In this document: piece by piece, positions 47,556 to 61,120 of the stretch
Numbering within the stretch: position 1 is the stretch's first letter
Layout: every line of letters starts with the position of its first letter
From: Prostheceraeus crozeri
Lineage: Eukaryota > Platyhelminthes > Polycladida > Euryleptidae
NCBI GenBank assembly: GCA_907163375.1
Contig: CAJQUW010008641.1
Span: forward strand, 115,293 to 179,292
Direction of reading: 5' to 3'
DNA length: 64,000 nt
Notes under the pieces: model-generated
Databases searched by the model: none
The model's input: the letters and a program-made list of their open reading frames with translations, nothing else
What the model was told of the DNA's origin: nothing
Position numbers and translations under genes: made by a program

Positions 47556-50500
47556 TGTTATATACTATCCGGGCTAACGTCCACCACCTGTGATTCACGA
47601 CAAATTAAGAGTATTTTTTCTTGATAATTTTCGTAGAATCAATATTGGGCTGGTGGACGCTAGTCGAGAACGCACTCGACAGCTTGTAGCACTTATACAG
47701 GCTGAAATATAAAGTGAAAGGTTCACTCGACAATCTGGTTCCTTCCGCTGTTTTATTATTAAGAGTGCAGAGCATAGCCAATACAGTGGCTCTTCTTTTA
47801 ACTCTTGTTGAGTTAAAAGCACTCTTCTGGATCCCATCCCATTCTCACATTATCTTAAACGTCGCACATTGAATACCACAAATGACAATCAATCACTACA
47901 CCTATATGAGAAATTGTGTGAGGGAGAAAGTGATAACAAACTGTGAAAGTAACATCCGCTATTTGGAAATTAAATTTATTCAGTTGAGCTTATACCGTCA
48001 GTCTGCACCGCCAATTTCGTCTGTCATAGTTGATTTGATTGTTACGCTCACCGATTATTCAGATCTTCACTTTCAAACCTCACTTTGTGCCTCTCTCGAG
48101 TTTTTCTCTCTTTAGGCCTCTTCACCAAGTCCCTTATATTGTGATTCTATACTTGAATCGTCATTCGTTGGCACTAAAACGTTTCATGCGGATGATGAAA
48201 ATAACCCTGAACACTCATTTCTCAAACCTCTTCTCACTTGTCCCCCATACCGAACATTTTATCTATCTCCTGAACGGAGGAAGATACAAGCCCCAAATTT
48301 TATATGGCATATTTTCGTGCGTACTCTCGACAGCTTTCCACCAAATTTGAATAACATTCGGTCTAAATTACTTTCGTCACAATAGCACATTTCAAAAATC
48401 TGAAATGCACGACAGATTTGTCGTAATTTTGCATTATTTTCGCTTTGAATGTTTTCTCGGTTTTGTCACATTATTTATTAATATCAAAACTATTTCGATA
48501 TTCCATAAAATATAAATTATATTATATACATATAATTATAATTATATGATACAGGCAAAATGGTAAGTTCCCTTGAAGATTATTTAGACTTCGACGTTTT
48601 GAATTCAAAATTCAAAATTGTGAAATTTTCGTATTATTGGGGATACCGCGGATTACATATTCACTTGTACTAATATTATATTGGCATTTCCATCATCTCA
48701 ACGTATTTACTTCTTGAATCTTTTTATCATAATAATCTGACCATCGTCATCAAAAGAGCTTTCATTTCGTGCATTTTGATTTATGGAAATTTGGTGTCAA
48801 ATGGTTTTTGTAGATAGGAGCGGAATATAATATACGCCATGGTACAAAACGTCATACATTTTTGACTTTTGACCCTTACAATTTGACTTCTACAAGGTGA
48901 CCTTGAATCACCCAAAAACCAATGATAAATATTCTGACTCGAGAGCTTTTTTTGGTGTACTTTTATCTTTGATATTTGGTACTTGTGTTTCCTCGATTAT
49001 AAGCGCATGGGCCGCGCTGGATTACTTGAAACGTTTTAATCCAATTTTTTCGCATGCGGGCTGCTGGTTGACTCTACATGGTCCGGTAGAATCTGGGAAC
49101 TGTTCTTTCAAACTAGCGCACTGGTTCTAACATAGTAGAGTAAAGTCTAATAACTGACTCATGAGAGCATGTTGAATTACGCAAAAAATTATCTTGTGAG
49201 GTATGTTGAAGCCATGAGTCGCCAAATAAAGTATCTCCTTTGAACATCTACATAGGGCCTTTTTAAAAGCACAACTAAATGAACTAAACTGGTATGACAT
49301 TATTCAATATGCTGATGTAATTTGACAGGTGCTGAATAGATAGTTTGATCGGTTGGGTAGGGTCTTATTTCCCGCTCACATTATGGCCAATGTTATATTA
49401 TTCTGTATTCTTATCTTATATTATGTGAGACATTAATTCTTTTATTAAGCAATTTTTTCTTCTTTTTCAATATTTATCCATTTTTAATTCACTATTCAGT
49501 TTTAAACTGGTGGGTGGTACGCTAAAAGTTTTCTTAAAATTGTCACAAATCTTACAGATAGTCGGGCGAATGACGATAGCCCGGGCTTGGATGTTGGGCA
49601 AAAGGTTCTTGTTATAAATATCGATTTCTGCACACCATAGGTTTTGGGTTTCACTGCCTTACAAACAAAAATGGATATGAGCTTAGGTCCCTTTCCTTCT
49701 TGAAATCAAAAAACCGCTCCCTTTTAGCCGACCACTCACAGCTGCGACCCACTCCCTGCAACGACCGCTTTCCCATAATCCGGAACATTCTCCACTGAAA
49801 TTGACTCACACAGCAGCGACCACCACCTTGCAACGACCAATCCTCTGCAAATGGAAAAAGAGCGTCAATATCGGAAATTTAACATTAAGACCATCAATTG
49901 CACCTAGCTGAATGTAATATTGTTAAATCAAGTCTATGTATACAGTAGACATAAGAGGTAAAAAAAGAAATGGAGTCAAGTATTCTAGTCATGCGCAAAA
50001 CATCTTTTGAAGCAAACGTCGGTTCTCAAAGTTACATGTAGGAATACAATCAAAAGCACCATAGGCAGTATATAATGGGCATGGTAGTTTGTGCTGTGGA
50101 AGAAACATACCCCATCCTCCACATATAAGAGCGACCAGCCCCTGCACCGAACCACTTTTCCTTACTCCCTTTAGTGTGGTCGTTATGTGAGGGGGACTAT
50201 TGGCATTACGTGAACAGATGACGGGGAAAAGACTAAACTCTGATCGGTGTACGTGTGATCTGCAGAAGTCAAACATTTCATATGCAGCGCGGCGGATCTC
50301 CTACTGCTCAATCCATTGTAAGTAATCGCATAAAATGACATGCGATTAGTTGCACAATGACATGTCATAGCCTACTTGCTTTTAGGTAAGTTTTAATCTG
50401 ATGTCTTGCCTTATTGAAACATTATTCAAGGGGGACGGTGAGAAATTGGCATTTAGTTTTACTATACAATGCGGCCTGCTATTATGGTGACATGCCGCAT

Positions 50501-52600
50501 AATGAATCATCGCAGTTGCCAACTGTAGCCAGTGCACATGCACATTACCCGATAATCAAGCAAAATAATATTAATATTTGCCTCAGCCAAAGCGTATCAA
50601 CATGAACGAGATATTTAATTACCTAACATCATCATGTTGTTTAGATACTAACCTCACAAATTATCGCGCAATGGCTCTGATTACCTGATGCGCTCTCCTA
50701 ATCTTTGATGTTTTACCGCCGATGTCGTAACCCTCGCGTTTTCCACGCCATCTCTTCCTGCTCTTCGCATGCGTTGTGCAATGTACACGAGACTATTGCG
50801 CATTGCTGGTCCTATGCGAGATGTTTCCATGAGAGAGCGCGGAAGACCTCTGTCACCCCTTCTTCCTGTAATTCAGTTACGACTGCTTGTTTCATTACTC
50901 TTGACGTTTCGTGTGACATCGCAAATTGTCCGAGTTATTTTGTCCTCGTCTTTCAGTTGTTTATGGCGAGATGGCATCTGGTCTAGAGCTGTTTTTCTGG
51001 ACTAACTTTGTTTGCTCTGAATTCAGTTAGCTTATACAGACAACATCAGAAGTCAGCCGCAGCGCATTTCACTAGAGTAAATCAAATTTCGCTCTGCTTT
51101 AGTTAAGAGTCCAGCTGATAGAAAGAAAGTATGAGTCCAGCAGGTCCATATGTATCACACACAATGAACGAAATTGAGATGTTTGGAATCCGAAGTGTTG
51201 CGTTCATATAAATCTGCAAAATCCGAGTACAGTGAAGAAAAGAAATTAAAAATAACTGTAAAATGAATAGGCGATTCTGGGAAAGTGCTGAGAGCAAATG
51301 TGGATCGAATAATGGCAATTAAATGGTTATAATTAGGGCCGTAGTGCGGTAGCCGGCAATCCCTACTCGCAGCGATGCACCGGTTATAATAAGCCGTTTG
51401 CACTGGATCTAATAGTTACTAATTAAAGGCTATCGATAATATTAATAGATAAGCGTAATTATTTGGATTCAAAATAATTGAAAATCATAACCATTCATTT
51501 AAAGAACTGACAAATAAAAACCACATAGGCCTAATCACTAAGTTAGTACATGGCACTTATCTAAAATTTGAAACCTGAGAATTATGCACGCACCCTGGAC
51601 ACATAGAAGGTATAAACGATTGCTGCAGTCTAGCTGAGAGAGGATGTCTCAGATCGTCCAATGGGACAGCCGTTCTGCTAGGAATCAGTGTGAACAAAAC
51701 ATGATCTTCACAATAAAGAGCTTTTGTGAAACAACCTTTTCAGTTGTTTTTAAAGAAAAATTTACAACATAGCACAAAATTTGCGCATTTCGACTTTTGA
51801 GCATGTGCGACCCTGGGCCAGTGACCGTGCGGTGGCTACTTAGTTCGGGTAGGCTGAAATTTGTTGCACTGCTGTCTTGCAAATCGTCAAAATCATCTGT
51901 ATAGCTGATTTAATTATACTCTAATCTGACTGTATAGCGTAGCATAGTTCACGATGATTGCATCATTGTCTGAGATCTCGTAACAAGTCAATTTCCCTAT
52001 GTTTTCAGTGAATGGAAACCATCTACCACTTGTTTCATTTATTACATGTAGTCCCATACCATCAACCCTTACAGATACAAATGATAAAACAAATATAATT
52101 CAGTCGTAAATGCAATAAGCCCATTCTAATTTTATAAAAAAATCAAGCCTGGGTCACTTTCAAAACACAGTGGCTTCAATTTTAGACCAAGCCATACTAA
52201 TGCTTGAATCAGACATATCGTAAGATAAGCAGACAATTCATAAGAATATAGTATGATAACAAAAAAATACCGGTACTTCACTTGTAAATAAAGTCCATTC
52301 GCCTGTCTTTTTTCAAAAGAAATTTGTATCTAGTAACAAGATGTATTAAAAAGTCTGGTCCTGCCTTTGTAAATTCTACCTAAAACGCTCTTTTTCTATA
52401 GCAATAATGCCGAAATCAGACAATCGTGTTCACCTGAAGTCTCGATTTCGTGAAAACGACTACACCTCCTAACACGTTTTCAAAGCAGGAAAATGATCTT
52501 TCCACGTGAACAGAGGTAGCAGGTAAAGCGGTTTTACAATAGTCATACAGAGACTCAAAAGTTTATATACTTCAGGCGCAGGATCATGCCATTCATTCAC
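47556..52600. other. No gene recognised
   Basis: AT-rich region with an AT-palindromic stretch near 48520-48560 and scattered short frames. A hydrophobic frame at 48940-49130 (FFGVLLSLIFGTCVSSIISA) looks membrane-like but lacks a start and convincing splice sites. Confidence 0.4.
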
Positions 52601-53399
52601 CGATTTTGTGAAAGAAATGAAAACAATTCACAAGAATTTTGAGCCATTTGTCATGAAATGATCTCTCTAGTATTGTACAACCCAATAAGAATCAGACTTC
52701 AACCGAAGTCAAAATCAAACTCCGTTGGATACAAAGCACGGAGCTTGTTAAATAAATCGCTGTCAATAAGAATCACAATATTCTCGAAATATTGTTCCAT
52801 CGAGAAGACGAAAGAAGTCCAGATGGTGAATGTCCATGATAACGGCGTTTCAAATGTTCTTTTAAAGTTATCAAACACGTTCAAAGTATAGAAAAACATG
52901 CAATGAGTCACTATTAGATTTTTGTGTTCTGTAAGCTTGTGTGCACAAGATCGTAGACGTCAATTATTTTTGCATTTGTCAACGAAGCTCAAATAAAACG
53001 TATCAAAATCACTTCTCTTCGAGGTCCAAAAATTATCGCACAGTCTTCGATTCGCTTTATACAAAAAGGAATGTGATTCATTTGTTTGCGTTTCTGCAAG
53101 ATGCTGTACAGTGAGTCAATTTCACGAAAAATTAGGCGAAATAGTAACAATACAAAAACACATTCACTTAGCTGAGCATTCATCTACGTAAGTGAGTCCT
53201 CTCACAGGAATGAGAAAAGAAAGCACCGTTCAGGCCGTCCAGAGTAGAAAAAAATAATGTTGCACCTAACTGTCAATGACGTCTAGTCGACTGCAACAAA
53301 ACTAAGGTTCAACTTGTCGTGAATAACAATGAACAAATATGGACTCCGGGGATCACATGCTTGATCAAATCACAATGCACTCACTTTTTCAGCAGATGA

Positions 53400-53950
53400 C
53401 ATTGCACAGACAACAACCGTCTCGTTACTGTTTGACTAATTAACTTTGTTAGTGCATTCATATTCGGGACAACAACGTTTTCCATAACATCTGCCATTGA
53501 ATTTTGTGCTGATCTGTCAGCACCTGATATCAATAAATCCAATAAAAGATGTCAATAATCTCATCGCCGCGCAAAATATCGATCTGCAAAACAATAGAAA
53601 AACTGAGCTTTTCTGCTAAATGTCAGTTGTTTCATCAGCCTCTATAGGGAATTCCGAACAATAGTCTCGCTTACCTCTTTCGCGATGTTATTTCCGAGAT
53701 AACTGTTGCAACGATGGATGAAATAAGGTCGTTTTGAATCCGATTTGATGTACCTTTGAAACAACAGTTGATGATTCTAAGTGCGATGCAAGACGATAAT
53801 CATCTTCGGACAAAACATTTATAAGCTCAAGATAGTTACCCTTGTTCACCGAAGGATCACTTTTTCTAAATGCTAATTCTTGTTTGGCCAAATAGATCAT
53901 GGCCACTTTTTGATTATGCGCACTCACTACCTGTTAGCTTCTTCAACTGA
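53400..53950 (-). pseudogene. hAT transposase remnant (DUF4371/ZMYM1-like)
   Basis: On the minus strand a frame reads LAKQELAFRKSDPSVNKGNY, then LELINVLSEDDYRLASHL, which is the conserved start of DUF4371 hAT-type transposases (usual form AKQNLAFRGHDE... NRGNFLE). Further on, EADETTDI followed by QK matches the catalytic-region block EADETTDISQKEQ. A stop follows the ETTDI block and frames shift afterward, so this is a dead copy. A possible continuation at 52700-52900 is too weak to claim. Confidence 0.65.
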
Positions 53951-53999
53951 ATGTGTGTGTCAAATTAATGTGTTCTATCCGTGTAGATCCGGAAAAAAT

Positions 54000-56900
54000 C
54001 GTTATGAGAGCTCCACAATTGATTGGATATGCGTTTTTGAGCGTTCATGGCGCTGAATATGCATTTGACACAATGCTTCAAATCGTCGTAGCCTTCTTTA
54101 TTCCATTGCAGTCTTTGTCTTGTTGAACACACAAGCAGGGAGGAAAGCAGAACAATTTATCTTTTTCTGGGACAACCACAAAGCCAGACTTTTCTAGTGA
54201 AAATTTCAGAATGAAACTTCCGTTCGTACGTCTTCTCCCTTGAATGATATTTTCAAGGTGGGCAATGTCTTATCAAGATTAATTATTTCCATCTTTTCAC
54301 TGAAGGGAAGCAAAGAAAATTTGATGTTGTCTAAGCAACTTTTTCAATCTTCCATCGCCTTCCACCTGAACTCGAACACTCGACGTCAGACGTGAAAGAC
54401 AAAATGATTCGCTTCCTCAATACCAGTTTAGTGCAATCCTACATCCCTCTGCCGGCAACAGAACCCACAGCTGTAGTGCACTGTTTACATCTCGCTGCGT
54501 TCATCACCTTGGAGCCAGTGGGCGGAAAAAGACGAAACAAGCTCAACAAAGTGGTTAACATAGCGGCGTGCTTGAACCACAATGGCATACTTCGGCATAC
54601 AAACAACGAGACGAACATTCATGACAAGATCTTTGGTTAGTGTGCTGCGGCACAGGCCGAAAAAGCGTTTGTAATAAGTTCTTCCGCTCCAACTTCTAGG
54701 TGAAAAATAAACAGGAATCGCTATCACCGTTTCATGTCGCTCTTGAAATAACACAGAATTTTGTGTTGTTTGAATATAAGCGCATGCTATGTATTATTCA
54801 GGAAAAATGTGATGCCAACAAGGAAGCTGTAAATTTTGACATTAAACTATCGTCTATTTTATGAGTGTGGGATTCATTCCCAATTCGCTTCCAAAATATT
54901 GTAATTGATAGCATTTGTGTATGTCAGCGATACCCCAGGAAAATCTTGATGAGTAGGCTATGCCCACTCAGCCTACCCTGAATGCACGTCAATGCCCTGG
55001 GCAGGGATTCTTATAAGCATGATTTGCTAATTTTTCACTCATAAGCAAACTTGAGATCATCTTTATTGTTTTCTTTAGAAAATCATTTGTTGGGCAATAT
55101 ATAATAAAAATTCAAATTTTTGATTTAATGTGTGTGAATGCTATCTGTTCTAGTGTGTGTGTGTGTTTGTGTGTGTACAATTTTGACTTGAGTTTCTTAC
55201 TCTACAATTTCCTTTAGGACAGTAGTAGCCCTACCGAGACCACATAGAAATGCATTCTTTTTGAACTGAGTGCATGTGAACTTAAGCGGACATGAGCAGT
55301 TATAACCAACTATATAAATCTCGTTTTATTATACGATTCTGCATGTAAAACACTCGGTACCTAAGGTTTTTGCTCTGTGATTGGCGCAGTATGTTGCTGA
55401 TGCGCCAATGAGAAGTATCACCGGAAACTCAAACGAACTCCTCGATCCCTCTCCTCCACTAAACATATATTTGAAGACATAATTTATTAGTGATAACTTA
55501 TTCGATAAAAATTTGAATTCAGATCTTGAAAAACTTGCAGTTTCATACTTATCCATAAAAAAAGATATGTAGGCTACTTGAAAGCTTCTTTGACAAAGCA
55601 CTCTTTCACTCTATGTTGCCAGGTATACAGACTATTCAGTAGGGCTTGGTTTCTTATGGCACCGGAATTTACCGAAAGTCCCCCCGACTTACCAAGCTTT
55701 ATGACTTTCGTTTCCAATAGTTTGCCCCGGAGTAAGCTTTAGGGAGGTGCTTATTTCAGTCTGCTTGATCAATCTTTGCTTCACGCTGCTACGGCAGGAC
55801 AATTGATGCTTCTTTTTTTTCTATTCATTTTGTCATCTTCTAGGCAGTAGTTTGATGCAGCATTTAAGTGTCGTTAGGGGATAAAAGAATAAATCGAAAT
55901 CCTTTCATTTGAATAACATTGACAAGCATGATTTTAACTTAAATAAGCTCTTACACTTGAATCAATGGATCTGATCGGATCCTCATCTCCGGATATCAGA
56001 CTCAGAGTTTCAGGAGCACATCGCCATGTTCGCGATTATAAATCATCGACACAAGAAACAGTATGAGTAGGTGATAGTGGCGTTGAGAAAAGTTCTCTTG
56101 ATCCGATGACATGGACGTGCGAAAATCATATATTTCTTATTTCTCTCTTCGGCATAGGCTGCCCTGCCATGAATTTTGAAGGAGACCGGCGCGGTCCAGT
56201 TAAAACCTATGCTATGGCCTATGTCGGCCAATCAACGATGCATTCAGTGGTAAAGAAGAAATCGTCATTCCAGTCAATCATAGAAAAACACAGCATTGTA
56301 GGAGTGCAATGTATATGCATTAATTGCGGACCATATTTGAAAAGTACCTACACCCCTACTGTATACGCATGCTATGGGTGATCATGTTTCTTAATTAAAC
56401 AGTTAAACTAGTGTATTACTATTTTATGTCATATAATATAATAATATAATATTGTCGCTTTTATTTTGGTCTACTTCTTGATGCAAATACACATTCTGTG
56501 AACCATGCTGGCAAAATTAAACATCCGATGACAGTAAGTAAAGTAAAGAATATTAGTGCCAATGATTAATTCAGATCATGACACAAAATAGAAAGCTAAC
56601 GAGCATAGGAGGAAAAGTTGTATGAATCCATCTACCAAATTTTATAAAAGATTTGCTATAACGAAAAGTATTTGTCGACAGGTAGCTGAAGTTGTACCAG
56701 CCGATTCTCATCGATATATTTTGAGATAGGTCGTACATCGAACAGTGTGTGTTGTCATAAGTGGTGTGATTATCATATTTTTCAATATTAACAAAACAAT
56801 TTTCAAACATATTTTTGTTCGGCAGAATCTAAAAGGCAGATTCCTTCTCATCACGAGAAGAAAACCAATTATCTGCCTTCAATGCGAACAATATCATGCA

Positions 56901-57355
56901 GTTAGTAATCATAGCTGCATTTACAAAAACACAGGGAAATGTATATGTCAATACACAACGGATAAATGCGGGTGTAGGGCAAGAAGCATTATATCCTTTT
57001 GACAACCACTGCGTCTGGAGATTGCACACAACGAAAATTCTGCGAGATGCCTCTTTTGTTTAACAATATAGTTCACATGTTTATTCCACTTCATGTCAAG
57101 CGGAAAAGAATAAACACCAAGGAATTTGGAAAATGTACAACATTAGGCAAAAACGCTCCGAAATCATACAAATCATTTGATTAGTCATTTCTAATTGGAC
57201 TTTGTAATGATATCCATAACAAATGATCTTGAACTATTGATTGACAAGCCAACCATGGACGACCAAGCATTGATGTGATCCCAGTCTTGTTGAAAGTGAT
57301 CTTCATAGTGTGTCCTCATGAAATGAAGAACAACTATGTCAGTAGTAACAAAAGG
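54000..57355. other. No gene recognised
   Basis: Mostly unremarkable sequence with a GT microsatellite near 55155-55180. An 82-codon frame at 54392-54640 matches nothing I know. Confidence 0.4.
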
Positions 57356-57487
57356 TCCAGAATAAACACAGCGCCCCCCCCTGGAACGACAGAGGTTGTG
57401 GTCTGTCGTGGTGTGCCGGCCAGGTTGGTTCACAACATGTTCGCTGACTCCCCCCCCCTCTGCAACGACAGAGTGTGAGACTCGAGT

Positions 57488-57625
57488 GAGTTGGTCCGAC
57501 CGCCTGGTGGACTTGGGCGACCGTCTAGGTTGACTTGGGCGACCGTCTAGGTTGACGTGGGCGACCGTCTTGGTTGACGTGGGCGACCGTCCTAGGCTTG
57601 ACATGGGCGGGAACCGCCTAGGTTG
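57488..57625 (+). repeat. 22-bp minisatellite
   Basis: About six units of GACTTGGGCGACCGTCTAGG plus TT, with variants, near the left end of E2. Confidence 0.9.
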
Positions 57626-57779
57626 TCTTGGAAGGTGAGATGTGTAACGGTGGCCAGATTCTTCCGGATTTCAGAGCGTCAAATTCTGCATCTGTGATTG
57701 TGATTTCCAGCTCAATCGGCGAGAGGGAAAACTGTTTGTCTTCAAAATTTTGGCAGAGTTAAAATGTGGGACGTTTTGG

Positions 57780-59240
57780 TGTATAGGGCCCAAACGAAGC
57801 CTCGGATGAGAAAACGGAGGCCAGATTCGGATTCAGCGTGAAATTCTGCATCTGTATGGTGAATTTGAAAGCAATCGGAGAGAAAAAATTTTTCGCTGAC
57901 GTCCCCCCCCCTCTGGACAGCTTGCTTCGATTTTGGCTTCCAGTGGACGGATTTTGTCGTGCGATAGCTCGTTTGAAAGCTAAGAGTGAGACAAATTCAG
58001 TGAAAGAATCGGCTTGTTCCTATCTGTCTTCGTTTAGATGTGAGACGCCATTTAAGAGTTTGGGACATTGGCGAAAAACGACAGAGTTAGAATTTGGGAC
58101 GTTTTGGGCTCTAGCTTCAAAACGAAGCATCGGATTGGAAAACGGATTTCAGATTTGGAATCAGCGTGAAATTCTTTATCTGTATGGTGAGTTTCAAGTC
58201 AATCGGAGAGAAAAAATTTTCAACATTTTTCGAAAAAACGACAGAGTTAGAATTTGGGACGTTTTGGTGTGTAGCGCCCAAACGAAGCATCGGATGAGAA
58301 AACGGAGGCCAGATTCGGAATCTACGTGAAATTTTGGGTTAGGAAGGATGTTTCCAGCGAAATCGGAGAGAAAAAATTTTCACTGACCTCCCCCCCCCTC
58401 TGGACAGCTTGCTTCGATTTTGTCTTCCAGTGGACGGATTTTGTCGTGCGATAGCTCGTTTGAAAGCTAAGAGTGAGACAAATTCACTGAAAGAATCGGC
58501 TTGTTCCTATCTGTCTTCGTTTAGATGTGAGACGCCATTTAAGATTTTGGGACATTGGCGAAAAACGACAGAGTTAGAATTTGGGACGTTTTGGGCTCTA
58601 GCTTCAAAACGAAGCATCGGATGGGAAAACGGATTTCAGATTTGGAATCAGCGTGAAATTCTGCATCTGTATGGTGAGTTTCAAGTCAATCGGAGAGAAA
58701 AAATTTTCAACATTTTTCGAAAAAACGACAGAGTTAGAATTTGGGACGTTTTGGTGTGTAGCGCCCAAACGAAGCCTCGGATGAGAAAACGGAGGCCAGA
58801 TTCGGAATCTACGTGAAATTTTGGGTTAGGAAGGATGTTTCCAGCGAAATCGGAGAGAAAAAATTTTCACTGACGTCCCCCCCCCTCTGGACAGCTTGCT
58901 TCGATTTTGTCTTCCAGTGGACGGATTTTGTCGTGCGATAGCTCGATTGAAAGCTAAGAGTGAGACAAATTCACTGAAAGAATCGGCTTGTTCCTATCTG
59001 TCTTCGTTTAGATGTGAGACGCCATTTAAGATTTTGGGACATTGGCGAAAAACGACAGAGTTAGAATTTGGGACGTTTTGGGCTGTAGCTTCAAAACGAA
59101 GCATCGGATTGGAAAACGGATTTCAGATTTGGAATCAGCGTGAAATTCTCTATCTGTATGGTGAGTTTCAAGTCAATCGGAGAGTTTCAAGTCAATCGGA
59201 GAGAAAAAATTTTCAACATTTTTCGAAAAAACGACAGAGT
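57780..59240 (+). repeat. 487-bp tandem units of E2
   Basis: Three units, with the CTGGACAGCTTGCTTCG marker at 57913, 58400 and 58887, exactly 487 bp apart. Each begins near a C-tract and keeps an open frame of 115-163 codons, but 487 is not a multiple of three and E1 versions differ in frame. I therefore do not call these genes. Confidence 0.9.
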
Positions 59241-59414
59241 TAGAATTTTTGCGATGGCTGCCTACTGTAGAGCCAAAACGAAGCATCGGATGGGGAAACG
59301 GAGGCCAGATTCGGATTCAGCGTCAAATTCTACATGGAAATGGTGTATTTCCAGCTCAATCGGAGCACTAGAACCGGAGATAGACGGGATTTTTAGTGTT
59401 TGGATGATGGGTAT

Positions 59415-59447
59415 TACGTCATCAGCTGATCGCCACACACTATATAA
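59415..59447 (+). promoter_or_regulatory. E2 promoter: CRE-like, E-box, TATA
   Basis: TTACGTCATCAGCTGATCGC and TATATAAG match the E1 arm promoters. A good donor-like CAGAG/GTAGGT follows at about 59498. Confidence 0.62.
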
Positions 59448-59937
59448 GCTGAGAAACCGACGGAGACTTTTTCATTTAGAGGAGAACGATTGTCAGAGGT
59501 AGGTCGTCTCTCTGAGCTCCGATGATAGCTTCGGACATTCCAAATCCCGAGTTTCTGTAAGAAACCGACCTTAGAAAATTTCATTGCTTGATATCAGCTA
59601 AGGCGTCAGACTTCGAGGTTCGCCAGGAGATGGCCTTCGTCTCCAGGCCATAAAAGACTCCAAAACTTTAAAGGCTTGTAACTTTGATTCTACAAGTCCG
59701 TTTGACTTGATTCAAAAAAGGTTCGGTCGCTAATGACCTGCCCTAAGTGATGGACTACTTATAAAATTTCATAAGTAGTGCTAAAAAGTTGAAAAATTTA
59801 AATTCACTATTTTTGGAGGTTTTCTGGGGTTTTCGACCCTGCTGAAGTCAATGAAAGCATTTTTTAATGATGTCTGAGCCAGTCTTCTCATGCTATAAGC
59901 GGCTTTTCACTGAAAGCGAGCAAGACACGGAGAGTTT

Positions 59938-60165
59938 TGCTGTAATATTCCACTGACAGGGTGTTCCTTCGGGACGGCGGACGATGCCGTAGTGATAAGT
60001 GTGGCAAGGGAATGTGTCATATTTGAGACCGTAACCGCTGGGGCAACTCATGTTGGGCATTTGACACAGCTCTCAACGTAGCACTTTGAACGCCAATCGG
60101 TTGAGTCTTAGCTATCTTGTCATGGGTGGCCTCTAAACATCTCCATTGCAAAACGCTGGTGAATC
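59938..60165 (+). promoter_or_regulatory. Leader cassette, version A, in E2
   Basis: Closely matches 32441-32660, with CCTTCGGGACGGCGG and TCTCAACGTAGC in place. Confidence 0.5.
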
Positions 60166-60609
60166 AAGCTCTCTACGGCTTGCTATCAAGCTGATCAAAG
60201 CAATAACTTGGGATGTTTCCTCAAGGTTTTCAAGTATGCTGAGTTCAAATCTGCTATCAGATTTCAAATTTAGCTAAGTCTAAGGCAGCTTTGAGGGGTT
60301 AGATCCCAGCTACTGATCACTACCTTTGACTCGGCGTTCCTGTTACCACTTCGGGGCAGTGACAATGATGTCTTCAGCTGTAATGAGCGGGTATCGGGGA
60401 AGATCTCTCACTTCCCTAGTGATCAGTACAAGGCCTTCGGGCTGTCGACGGGATCGAGTGCCACTCACTACACTCAAATCTATCATTCCTCACTAAGTGT
60501 AAATTACTGACTATACATTTGTCCTGCTATCAGGTTGTTTTGACTTGGTATCTAGTTGAATAGTCTCTTGCTATCAAGTGATTCACTTCTGCTCATAAAG
60601 CACATCATC

Positions 60610-60803
60610 GCTGTAATACCTCCTTTGCTCGAGCGTTCCTTCGGGACGGCGGGTACTGCCGTAGAGGGATTGTGTTGCACGGGTTGTTCGTCGTTTGTTA
60701 GACCGAAACCTCTGAGCCGTTGCTATTGTTGGGCGTTCGACTTCATACTCAACGTGACGTTTTCTCTTCGCCAGGTCAGAGTACTTCAGCCATTCGACAA
60801 AGG
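60610..60803 (+). promoter_or_regulatory. Leader cassette, version C, in E2
   Basis: Nearly identical to 42480-42678 of E1. It ends at CGACAAAG/GTTAGT, and an acceptor CTTTTTCAG follows at 60920. Preceded by GCTATCA motifs at about 60530 and 60575. Confidence 0.58.
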
Positions 60804-61081
60804 TTAGTCTTTATGATATGGAGTAGAGTGAAATGTAATTCATTAGATGCCCCTTCAATGATTGCTCCCATGATAAACGTTGATGAGACAAATGAAATGA
60901 TTCTCATCTTCCTTTTTCAGTGATTGAAATCTACTAACACACTACCGTATAATCGTCCACTATGGGACAAGACATGATAGAGCCTCCACGCGCTTTGCCT
61001 GGGCAGTCTTCGGATGGCGAATACTATCATTAAGTTGAATCTGCTATCAGTCAACTTGAACGTTGCGTCGCGTTAGAGGGG

Positions 61082-61089
61082 TATATAAA
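61082..61089 (+). promoter_or_regulatory. TATA box of the 61121 ORF
   Basis: TATATAAA lies 39 bp before the ATG, the same short-leader layout as the acidic ORF of E1. Confidence 0.6.
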
Positions 61090-61120
61090 CCACTGCCTCT
61101 CATTTCATTTCATTTCAATC

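Noticed and set aside
47595-47900. Possible LINE scrap (LLDPIPFSHYLK on the plus strand)
   Set aside because: Only a few residues resemble LINE linker sequence; too short to support.
48897-49130. Hydrophobic frame that could be a membrane-protein exon
   Set aside because: No ATG start, no clear splice borders and no recognisable family.
57191-57604. 137-codon minus-strand frame
   Set aside because: It is produced by the 22-bp minisatellite (repeating arginine/proline-rich phrases) and C-tracts.
60300-60480. Fourth leader version (GGCGTTCCTGTTACCACTTC)
   Set aside because: It shares only the first block and lacks the AAACCTCTG and TCAACGT blocks, so I do not count it as a cassette.
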